From Isoperla grammatica (Eukaryota; Arthropoda; Insecta; Plecoptera; Perlodidae), in the NCBI GenBank assembly GCA_945910005.1, contig OX246747.1:38438190-38502189 (forward strand): DNA of 64,000 bases, in the 5' to 3' direction. Both the position numbers and the translations under genes were made by a program. This document shows positions 43,561-54,169 of the stretch, one piece after another. The notes below the pieces were generated by a model. The model worked only from the letters and a program-made list of their open reading frames with translations, was not told the DNA's origin and searched no databases. Every line of letters begins with the position of its first letter. Within the stretch, counting starts at the first letter, position 1.

Positions 43561-43673
43561 TTTCGTGTGTTTAGTCACGAATATCTCCAAAACGAGTTCG
43601 GTTTCATTTACTTTTTAAAGCCCTGTGTTAATCAGTGTTTATTTATCTACAATGTGATGCATAATATAATCAT

Positions 43674-43880
43674 GTTTAATTTCATGTTGGTTTTTGGACA
43701 ACAGGTATAGGTTTTTTTAATCTTACAATAGGGAAGATAGGGGAATTGCGTTATCTTTAAGTCGAATACACTAAAAAAAGTAGGCCGGTGACTCCCGGTA
43801 ATTAAAAAGCACACCTGTCACCTACGATAATGTATGTTGTAAATTTCAGCCAAATATCATTATAAGTGAAGTTTCATTGA
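43674..43880 (+). repeat. Direct repeat, right copy
   Basis: Same order as 43177-43395 with short indels. The pair brackets a promoter-like patch. Confidence 0.85.
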
Positions 43881-44324
43881 ACCAGACCACCCTAGTCCCA
43901 ATAGTCAACGAGTTATCCGTGTGGAGCGCTAGTGTGCAAGCTCGCCGCTAGAGGGGATCAAGGTCGCGACCCCCGATCGTGCTGCCACCTGTGTCGGCGG
44001 TAATTAAAGCGACACCTGCGCTGCGACGGGGATATTACGAAACACGTCGTCGTGTAGCAGATTCACTCTCGTCGTGTCGTGTCACGAGGAGCCGACACGA
44101 CAAACATGACATGACATGACATACGTGGAAGAGAACACTTCTAGGACGAACACGTTTCTTCGTTAATGTTGTTGTTGTTGTTTTTTTCTTTTTTTTTCGA
44201 TTTTTATAACGTTACAATAATTGTTTTATTCAGTTACCACATATTACAAATCTATATAAATTACAGTCCATTTTTTAATGTCGATCAATAGGCCTACCTA
44301 CTGACATAGGTTAGTCTTAAACTT

Positions 44325-44491
<167 letters not shown>

Positions 44492-44814
44492 CAATATTAC
44501 TGTAGCCTACGTAGGATACAATGAGTCCCTCACTGTTTGGAGCTGTGCTCGCTACTTCGAGTAGAACATCGAAAACTCGATTTACAGATTCTTTTCAAAG
44601 TTTTAGACGCAGACTTATGGATAGATTCGGTGTGTGGAATCCAGTGCATAGCTTGAAGTATGTAGCAGTGTAAGTCGTAGCAATGTTTATGTTTTATGTA
44701 ATTCAATGTGTATGTCTTATGTAATTCTTGCAAATAAATAATAATCTTAGGGTATTTGCCATTAACAGTACCGCAATTATTTCTACGACTCCATCCTTGT
44801 CTTCACTTCTCAGA

Positions 44815-44900
44815 CTGTCAGAGACGGGAAACGAACCCGTGACCTCCCGACAAGAGTGCTAGAAGGTGAACGAGGCTCTTACCCAAGACGTCATCACGTT
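44815..44900 (-). repeat. tRNA-like SINE remnant (S3-like)
   Basis: The minus strand reads GGTCACGGGTTCGTTTCCCG (B box). The A-box end is unclear. Confidence 0.4.
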
Positions 44901-45009
44901 TTTTTTTAAGGGAGCTCTTCTTCCTACCTCGCTCAGCTCAGCTTAGGCTGCTTATATGTAAATATCGGGACGACCTTGCTGCATTGTTTCTAAGAGAGGA
45001 AATCTATTT

Positions 45010-45402
45010 GTCACGTGACAGATATCCATGTCACGTGAAAGATATCATGTCACGTGACAGATATCCATGTCACGTGAAAGATATCATGTCACGTGACAGA
45101 TATCCATGTCACGTGACAGATACCCATGTCACGTGACAGATATCCATGTCACGTGACAGATACCCATGTCACGTGACACAGATATCCATGTCACGTGACA
45201 GATACCCATGTCACGTGACAGATACCCATGTCACGTGACAGATATCCATGTCACGTGACAGATATCCATGTCACGTGACAGATATCCATGTCACGTGACA
45301 GATACCCATGTCACGTGACACAGATATCCATGTCACGTGACACAGATATCCATGTAACGTGACAGATATCATGTCACGTGACACAGATTCATGTCACGTG
45401 AC
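45010..45402. repeat. Tandem array of 20 GTCACGTGAC palindromes
   Basis: Unit ATGTCACGTGACAGATATCC of about 20 bp, 20 copies. Nineteen keep the E-box core CACGTG and 17 keep the full GTCACGTGAC. A few units carry an extra CA or lack a base. Confidence 0.95.
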
Positions 45403-45494
45403 CACGGAGTCATCAACACCGGCACGAGATGAACAAGTATATTGATTGGGTAACTCTTTCTATCGAGTATTAATAATACTTCTTATTGTTAACG

Positions 45495-45700
45495 CCCGCG
45501 TCCCACCGCCCCCCATGCAAGACAATGTCCGAGCGCTCACCGCCCTCTCAGCCCGCTGAGTCACATCACCACGTGTCTGCAGTAACAGCTGTCGGCCGGC
45601 CTTGACTCTGTAGTGCCCCCACCTCCCGCCAGGAGCGCGGGTAGGACCGGCCACTGTCAGGGGTCTTCTCGACTCGCATGCGCAATGGCGGCTCAAACTT
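45495..45700 (+). promoter_or_regulatory. GC-rich promoter-like segment (NRF1, YY1 motifs)
   Basis: CpG-rich, with TCGCATGCGCA (NRF1-like) directly followed by ATGGCGGC (YY1-like) at 45674-45691. The plus frame from that ATG stops after five codons, so no protein is claimed. On the minus strand GAGAGGGCG|GTGAGC could be the donor of a non-coding first exon. Confidence 0.4.
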
Positions 45701-45829
45701 AAATTCCAGTTTTTTCGATACCATATTATACATAATTCTAACAAATTGATAACATGTATATACAAATTATACTTAATTGTAAAAAAAAGTATCGAAAACA
45801 GTGTACGAGCGATCAAGGTCTACGATAAT

Positions 45830-47440
45830 TATACATTACTGTTACTTTAAGATGATAAAAGACAATCGACAATAATTGTAGGTAGGCCTAATCGATAATT
45901 ATGGACACTACCGCGATTATCCTATTATGAAGATTATCAACAAAATTATATTACTAATAAGTAATAATATTATAATAATACAAAAAAAAATAACGATATT
46001 GCCTTGACTATCAAACTCTCTATAGGAATACCGACGTTTATTTATTGAACGAAATGTATAGTTTATAATCTATATAATTTCGCTTTTATGCAAATGCACC
46101 GCGTATGCGTGTGGTGTGCGTGTGCGTGTGCGTGTGCGTGTGCGTGTGCGTGTGCGTGTGCGTGTGCGTGTGCTAGGGCGCCGTGCAGGAAGGAAGGAAT
46201 GTACCCGAGCGAGTGAGGTGTGCAGTAACACCAACACTACGACAGAGTCCGATAAATCTCAAGCCATGCAACAGCTGCATGGCTGACCTTTCACGCTTCT
46301 GATCCACTCTGGCTCATGACTTTACTCTGCCTGGCTATCGGGCTCGGAGACAGAATACCTCTTGGCGACCACACGCAATCGCACAACGCACTCGGTGGAC
46401 GTATGTCTCAGTTACCCGTTTACTTAGTCGACTTGACTGTGTACTTAATTGCAACTAATTAATGTATACGTAAATTGAGTCGTATTTTGTAATTTCTTTT
46501 ATATTGAATCAATTTTTTTTTTTTCAAAATACAGTTTATATTTTATTAAAATTATTATGATATAAAACGTAAAGTCAAAATATGATTATCTTATGAATAG
46601 GTATTTAAATTACTTTTTACATTATTACGTTTCTTTATTTCTTAATTCACTTTTTAATAAATTCCCTTAATACGTCGTTCTAGATTATTAATTTACTTTA
46701 GTTATTGAATCTCTTTTTTAATTTAATTATTGACGTTTATCATAAAATAAACGTGTTATAATTAATTAAATAATGTGATAGACGATTCGGCGTCATTTAG
46801 TAAGTTGCATTAACTGACTTATTTAATACGTTCGTTTATAAAATCGTGATTCGCTTTCTAATTAATTACCTCAATTGATCAATAGTCTTAATTTACTTTT
46901 TCGTTCATTTATTTATTTATTAATACACTCTCGTTAAGTAACTAATGTTATCCATTAACACCTCGTTAACTTCCTTATTATTCTTCTACTTTCACCACTT
47001 AACTTGTTAATTACTATTTGATATCCATTTACCATTATTTTTATATGTGAAATATATTTTATTCTTGGGGGTTTGATGCTCATTTAGATCGCAAAAAGGG
47101 TCAGTACTATGAAGCAGAAAGCTATGAAAGAATGAAAATGTGACGAACTTGACTACGAAGGTTAGATAAGATATGCTCGAGAGCCCTCTTTGCGGGCACC
47201 GGTCACCACGAGGAGGGACCCACTGCGACCGAATTTTTGTATTACGTATTGTAATATTGTTTATTGATTTTTTATTGTGATTATCTTAAACTTGCAAATA
47301 AAAATCCATGCCTCGTACGGTATACTCGAAGTTCGAGCCCACGGCACTCAAGTCTGTGAACCAATTCCTCAACATAATTGTAGCAACCTATATGCGTCGC
47401 ATTCGTATACATAACATTTCAAAACTATAATAATGTCTAA
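45830..47440. other. No gene recognised; AT-rich
   Basis: Includes a (GTGTGC)n run at 46108-46171 and long AT-only stretches from 46430 to 47050. Confidence 0.55.
46108..46171. repeat. (GTGTGC)n microsatellite
   Basis: About ten hexamers. Confidence 0.95.
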
Positions 47441-47984
47441 AATAAATCTATGTCAGTTTCCCATTTACTCCGCGTCGACAAGTTTAAAGTATTTCCGTGT
47501 ATAAACTCTCAATCGTTTTCGAATAAACACACAAGTGTTGGATTTAGAAATACCTTCACTTCTTGCACATGCACACATGCACACACAAGCGGTGCATCTT
47601 GCTTGCACACGGATTGTGCAACGGACGAAGAATTGCGGACAACGTTTCTCTGTGTTGTGTGTTTGTTTACACTAAAGTATTTGTGCAACTTTATGCGACG
47701 CAGTAACGACAACAACTGCGTTACTGAGATGATCACAGGCGAAGGCACATTGGTGTAATAAATATGACGTGTTTGTTGCTACACGTGGACGAAGAAATAA
47801 CAACAAACAACACAAACTAGTCTTCTGCTGTCCGAAAAATTATTAGAAAATATATGGGGAGGCGTACAACAAACGACTACACTGCAGCGCTGCGAGCGTT
47901 CCGGCCACTGAGCTCTGCCTGCTAGAAGTCACCGAAAACCTCTCTAGAAGCCAGTGCACTAATTATTATTAGAAAAATATCCAT

Positions 47985-48370
47985 CTACTCCAAAGAAGTC
48001 AAGTAGTCTTTCCAAAGACTTAGAAATTGGTATTGTTGAAAGTTGTGTGTATCCAATATTCAGTGACTGTTGTCCGGATCGCTCGCAACGCTCTCTGTGC
48101 ACTTGTTACGCCTCCCTATATACTTAGTTACCAAAAGACATTGAGCACCAAAATACATGTTAGTGGGCAGTGAGTAGTACATATTCTAGCAACATGTTTC
48201 ACTGGGATCCCAAAAAAAGAAATTGTTTTTACTTGTTAATGTACTAAGCGTTACTATATAATTGTTTTTAGAGAAAATATACAACAAAGTAGTCTGCAAT
48301 TAGTTTGTCCGCGAAAGGGTTAAAAAAACCACCAGCCTGAATCGGAAGTCAATCCCTGGACCTTCTGCAT
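47985..48370 (+). repeat. Direct duplication, copy 1
   Basis: From AAGTCAAGTAGTCTTTCC to ATCCCTGGACCTTCTGCA. Copy 2 is at 48674-49044. Confidence 0.9.
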
Positions 48371-48371
48371 A

Positions 48372-48666
48372 GGGCACTAGCAACACCAAATGACAACAAT
48401 GAAACAAATGAATTGAATCGATGGACAAACAACAAGCTGTCAAAAAATAATTTCTTCTGATTTTGGAAAACAAAACAAACAAATACACAAACAAAACTTT
48501 CACAATTAGTCGTTGTCTATCATTAAAAGTTTAAAATGGCGAGCAGTTACTATTGCTACACTTATTTTTATTTCTATGGTTGCAATTTTATTATTTTGAC
48601 AGCTGATTGTTTGTCCATCAGTTCAATTCATTTGTTCCATTGTTGTCTTTGGTGTTGCTAGTGCCC
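48372..48666. mobile_element. M1 MITE, complete, TA-flanked
   Basis: 295 bp with ends GGGCACTAGCAACACCAAA and TTTGGTGTTGCTAGTGCCC, TA on both sides. The TA target fits Tc1/mariner-type mobilisation. The inner ATGGACAAACAACAAGCTGT and its inverted match extend the arms. Confidence 0.9.
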
Positions 48667-48673
48667 TATTCTA

Positions 48674-49044
48674 AAAAAGTCAAGTAGTCTTTTCAGTGAC
48701 TTAGAAATTGGTATTGTTGAAAGTTGTGTGTATCCAATATTCAGTGACTGTTGGCCGGATCGCTCGCAACGCTCTCTGTGCACTTGTTACGCCTCCCTTA
48801 GTCACCAAAAGACATTGAGCACCATAATACATGTTAGTGGGCAGTGTGAACTGTGAAGTACATATCCTACCACATGTTTCACTGGGATCCCTAAAAAATA
48901 CACTATTTTTACTTGTTAATGTAGCGTTACTATACTTAGTTTTAGAGAAAATAAACACAAAGTAGTGTGCAATTAATTTACCCACGAAAGGGTAAAAAAA
49001 AACACCGGCCTGAACTGGGAATCAATCCCTGGACCTTCTGCATT
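48674..49044 (+). repeat. Direct duplication, copy 2
   Basis: Same order as copy 1. After CTTCTGCAT it continues with TGGACGCCGGAG instead of the MITE. It contains a tRNA-like GGGAATCAATCCCTGG. Confidence 0.9.
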
Positions 49045-49634
49045 GGACGCCGGAGTAAACCCACCACCTCTCTTGTTTATATGTGTTACTCGACGAAGCA
49101 ACAGCTAGCAGAGCTGCACAGTGGAATACACTGGCGCCAACACTCCTGTATACAGTTACCATACAGGACCAGCGTGACGTATTTATTATCTAAGCCAACC
49201 GGCTCAAAGAGTGAAGTAACGAAGCAACGACGGACACGAAGAGTTTATATACAGTACAGAGCATCTGGTGCAGTGTTGCCAAAGTGCATCAGCGCTCGTT
49301 ACGATCTATACAACGGGGTTATTTTTAGACGGGGTAACTTGATCGCTGTACGATACAGCTGTCGACATACATAATCCAAGGGGGGTATAGTAGATATCTT
49401 CTTTATTAACACCCCTTTCCGGCTAGTTTGGGGGTGTTGTAGTAGTTATCTCTGTATCAACTCCTCTTACGGCTAGTTTGGGGTTGTCGTAGACTAACAT
49501 CTCATTAATTCAAGCCCCGTACCATTTAAAATTTTTGACACTGAATGTAATTTCAAATATACGAACAAAATATCACGTTTTTGGAACTATTTGTGTACAA
49601 GAAAACGAAAAACGACCATTGTGTTCATAGAGAT

Positions 49635-50240
49635 GGTGGGGGCGCCGGGTCACGTCAAATCTTGGTAGACTAATAATTATATCTAGTAAAATGGTGGGGG
49701 CGCCGGGTCAGGTCAACTCTTCGTAGACTAATAATAATATCTAGTAAAATGGTGGGGGCGCCGGGTCAGGTCAACTCTTCGTAGACTAATAATAATATCT
49801 AGTAAAATGGTGGGGGCGCCGGGTCAGGTCAACTCTTCGTAGACTAATAATAATATCTAGTAAAATGGTGGGGGCGCCGGGTCAGGTCAACTCTTCGTAG
49901 ACTAATAATAATATCTAGTAAAATGGTGGGGGCGCCGGGTCAGGTCAACTCTTCGTAGACTAATAATAATATCTAGTAAAATGGTGGGGGCGCCGGGTCA
50001 GGTCAACTCTTCGTAGACTAATAATAATATCTAGTAAAATGGTGGGGGCGCCGGGTCAGGTCAACTCTTCGTAGACTAATAATAATAATATCTAGTAAAA
50101 TGGTGGGGGCGCCGGGTCAGGTCAACTCTTCGTAGACTAATAATAATAATATCTAGTAAAATGGTGGGGGCGCCGGGTCAGGTCAACTCTTGGTGGACTA
50201 AATTAATTATAATCTAGTATAATGGTGGGGGCGCCGGGTT
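49635..50240 (+). repeat. 58-bp minisatellite, 11 units
   Basis: Units starting GGTGGGGGCGCCGGGTCAGG begin at 49635, 49693, 49751, 49809, 49867, 49925, 49983, 50041, 50102, 50163 and 50224. The first seven intervals are 58 bp. The last three are 61 bp (one extra AAT in at least two of them). Confidence 0.97.
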
Positions 50241-50640
50241 ATAAAATTGCCTTGTGAAATACATACAAATCCTTACTTTTACGGGACTCTGTGTCAAACA
50301 TCGTCAACAACTTGACCACAGTTGATCCCCTGACGTGTCCATAGCCACATTTCCTACACGAAAACTTCAATAATTTATTTACGTCTCAACTCAGACCCGA
50401 GTTTAGCTAAAAAAAGATTTCCAAAACAACGTTAGTGTTGCATCTAAAAATAATGCGTTTCTCAGTAGCCTACCTACCGACGTATCTCGTCTAAACAGAC
50501 AAGACTAGCTGTGGTTATGTACTCGTGGTGGGTAGGTACATAAACCATGGTACATAAACAGCGGCGGCCTTGACGCGGGAGACTAAATACATCCCGTGTG
50601 TTTGTTGTCAGTACTGCTGCATCGCGGGCGTTGCTTAGAT

Positions 50641-51095
50641 CGACTTCGAGGCGAGACAAGATCGATATATCGAACACGACGCCAGACAAGATCGATATAT
50701 CGAACCCCGCGCCAGACAAGATCGATATATCGAACCCCGCGCCAGACAAGATCGATATATCGAACACAAGGCCATACAAGATCGATATATCGAACACGAC
50801 GCCAGACAAGATCGATATATCGAACACCGCGCCAGACAAGATCGATATATCGAACCCCGCGCCAGACAAGATCGATATATCGAACACAAGGCCATACAAG
50901 ATCGATATATCGAACACGACGCCAGACAAGATCGATATATCGAACACCGCGCCAGACAAGATCGATATATCGAACACAAGGCCATACAAGATCGATATAT
51001 CGAACACGACGCCAGACAAGATCGATATATCGAACACAAGGCCATACAAGATCGATATATCGAACACGACGCCAGACAAGATCGATATATCGAAC
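50641..51095. repeat. 30-bp satellite-like array with higher-order pattern
   Basis: Fifteen monomers of exactly 30 bp, each with ACAAGATCGATATATCGA. Four variants follow in the order A B B C A D B C A D C A C A. Because 30 is a multiple of three, all frames stay open (frames up to 226 residues), and I call no protein. Confidence 0.97.
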
Positions 51096-51157
51096 ATAAA
51101 CACACGACGAGGCGTCGTTGTGATGACTTTTAAAGTTGTCCTAACGTGTGACACTTA

Positions 51158-51303
51158 GGGCCGGTCTTACAATCTCCTAATAAGAAAGCTATTTGTAGCA
51201 ATTAAGCTATTTGGAGGATTCAAGGGTTTTGATTGGTGGTTGCCATGGAGACAACAAGCTATTCGACGAATAAGTAGTTATTGGGACATTGTAAGACTGG
51301 ACC
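51158..51303 (+). mobile_element. Harbinger-like MITE H1 with exact TTA duplication
   Basis: 146 bp, TTA at both sides, ends GGGCCGGTCTTACAATC and GACTGGACC. Confidence 0.92.
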
Positions 51304-51349
51304 TTACGAAATAGCCGATTCCAAAAGTGCCAAAAGTAATATCTTTGCA

Positions 51350-51563
51350 AATAATGAGTAGAAACAATTAGTTGTAACGATAGTAACTGCTCGCCTGTTA
51401 AAAGTTATGTTAAGTAATGGACAGCAACTATCTGAAAGTTTCTAAACGTTCTGAACGTTTGTTTTTTCCAACTTCAGAACTTCGATTTTTTTTTTTGACA
51501 GCTTGCTTGTCCATCGGTTCAATTCATTTGTTACATTGTTGTGTTTTGGTGTTGTGCGTACCC
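51350..51563. mobile_element. M1 MITE, left end lost
   Basis: Right end GTTTTGGTGTTGTGCGTACCC then TA, with inner TTGACAGCTTGCTTGTCCAT. Confidence 0.72.
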
Positions 51564-52023
51564 TATTAAGTGAAATACTGGCATAAAGAACATTATAAAT
51601 CTGTTGATTTTCTTTTACACTTACAGTAGGTGCATGAAAGAGGCGATTGATGTAAAGATCTGAGGTTAGTATATTGTGCACATTCGCGACCCCCAGCTCA
51701 TATAAGAACCTGTCTTTGTACACTGTTCTTCCCACAGACCATACATGGACCGCTCGCAGCTACACTCAACAGATATTACATCGAATAATAATAAGAAGAA
51801 GAACGCAACGCGGCACAATCACGACAAAATCACGCATTACCTCTTCGAACTTGAATCTCTAAAACCCCATAAACCGATATAGAAAACTGCTGCTAGCCGA
51901 CAATACATCATAGCATCACAGATACTTATGGAGTGTATATCAAACACCTGTAGGCCTGCATATATATATGTGTGTACTCTATGTTTACACAGGGACGGAT
52001 AATGATCGGGTTGCCAAGGACTA

Positions 52024-52520
52024 CCATATGAAACTAGCAGCGTTGTGTGAGTTATAGCCACAATTATTGTCGTGGATATATCGGGTTACGTTTGATTGTA
52101 TAAGGACATTGTCTCTCTTACTCGTGCCAATAAATAATATTGTGCGTGTATCGCGATTAACCTCGTTGTATTACAGCAAACAGTGCCGCGTGAAACTAGC
52201 AGCGTTGTGTGAGTTATAGCCACAATTATTCTCGTGGATATATCGGGTTACGTTTGATTGTATAAGGACATTGTCTTACTCGTGGCAATAAATAGTATTG
52301 TGCGTGTATCGCGATTAACCTCGTTGTATTACAGCAACAGTGCGATGTGAAACTAGCAGCGTTGTGTGAGTTATAGCCACAATTATTCTCGTGGATACAT
52401 CGGGTTACGTTTGATTGTATAAGGACATTGTCTCTCTTATTCGTGCCAATAAATAATATTGTGCGTGTATCGCGATTAACCTCGTTGTATTACAGCAAAC
52501 TGTACCATGTGAGTTATAGC
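52024..52520 (+). repeat. Tandem repeat of about 160 bp, three units plus part
   Basis: AAACTAGCAGCGTTGTGTGA at 52031, 52193 and 52350. Intervals are 162 and 157 bp. Each unit ends CGTTGTATTACAGCAA. Confidence 0.93.
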
Positions 52521-52629
52521 TACAATGTGTGCCAAGATCTCGGGTGTTGTAAGGAAGTGCATGGGTTATACGTGCCAATATAGAATGCTTTGCTGTGTCA
52601 TGTTGACTTTGACACCGTAATACCATTGC

Positions 52630-53500
52630 TAGAATATATGCACTTCCTGGTATTAAAATTATAGTAGAGTTGGTGATGTATTATTGAAGTATTCAAAGCT
52701 TTTTATTTCTACCCCTACATAAAATTAGTTTGTCTGTCATGTATATTCTATTCTATACACCACAGCGTTGTTTCGCACATTAAAAATACAAGTTTTTCTG
52801 GATAATGTTGGGCACGAAATGTATACACCTTACAAACAACAAAACCGTTCCTTATCTACAGCACTTAGTTATTAACCTTCTACGTCGCCGGCACAGATTG
52901 AAATTGAACCGTTTCATTTCTTTCTATCGCAAGAGTTTTTGTAAATATATTTTCTTGTAAAAAATCTAGCAGAGTTTCTCATAACCGTATGATTATAAAA
53001 ACCACTGATTGATTATGTTTTATTTCACATTATTCAATGGAATCATACAACCTTACACACTCATTACCTTGACTTGACATCATCCAGTCATTATGTTAAA
53101 CGAGAACACATAATCAATCAACTCATGCAGCAAGTATTAATTAACACAGTATCGATCATCTATCGATGTATAATATTCAACCTATTTACAAACACTTCCT
53201 CGTAATTAAATGAACTTACGCGTTTACAATCGAACTACCGTATAAATCACAATAGGATAACGATCTCGACACTGTCACAACCATGAAATAATTACACTTA
53301 CTAAAAACATTCAATCACAACTCGGACGCAATAAATACAATTATTAAAACCATAAACGATTTTTATTCGACGTTAAACTTGATCGAAAACGACATTTCTA
53401 GCAGCGATGTAAATAATATTTTCTAGATAAGTGGGTACACCTTACTTTCACGACAATAAATTATTCTAACACGTAATTATCCAGACTATGAATCAAGCTG
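52630..53500. other. No gene recognised
   Basis: AT-rich DNA. Confidence 0.5.
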
Positions 53501-53513
53501 TGACTGAGGGAGT

Positions 53514-54166
53514 GTGCTGGCTACTGGCTACTGGCTTAGAGCTGTGCTGGCTACTGGCGTAGAGCTGTGCTGGCTACTGGCTACTGGCTTAGAGCTGTGC
53601 TGGCTACTGGCGTAGAGCTGTGCTGGCTACTGGCTACTGGCGTAGAGCTGTGCTGGCTACTGGCTACTGGCTTAGAGCTGTGCTAGCTACTGGCGTAGAG
53701 CTGTGCTGGCTACTGGCTACTGGCTTAGAGCTGTGCTAGCTACTGGCGTAGAGCTGTGCTGGCTACTGGCTACTGGCCTAGAGCTGTGCTAGCTACTGGC
53801 GTAGAGCTGTGCTGGCTACTGGCTACTGGCTTAGAGCTGTGCTAGCTACTGGCGTAGAGCTGTGCTGGCTACTGGCTACTGGCTTAGAGCTGTGCTAGCT
53901 ACTGGCGTAGAGCTGTGCTGGCTACTGGCTTAGAGCTGTGCTGGCTACTGGCTTAGAGCTGTGCTGGCTACTGGCTGAAAGCTGTGCTGGCTACTGGCTG
54001 AAAGCTGTGCTGGCTACTGGCTACTGGCTTAGAGCTGTGCTAGCTACTGGCGTAGAGCTGTGCTGGCTACTGGCTTAGAGCTGTGCTGGCTACTGGCTTA
54101 GAGCTGTGCTGGCTACTGGCTGAAAGCTGTGCTGGCTACTGGCGTAGCGCTGTGCTGGCTACTGGG
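53514..54166 (+). repeat. GCTGTGCTGGCTACTGGC minisatellite with alternating units
   Basis: Units of about 24 and 32 bp alternate: one or two GGCTACT copies followed by CTTAGA or CGTAGA. GCTAGCTACT variants recur in every second unit of the middle part. Confidence 0.95.
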
Positions 54167-54169
54167 GCC

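Noticed and set aside
45010..45402. CRISPR array
   Set aside because: The repeats are contiguous with no unique spacers, and the DNA is eukaryotic.
50474..51158. Frames of 156-226 residues on both strands
   Set aside because: All overlap a 30-bp tandem array and are open in several frames at once, which is expected from the repeat period.
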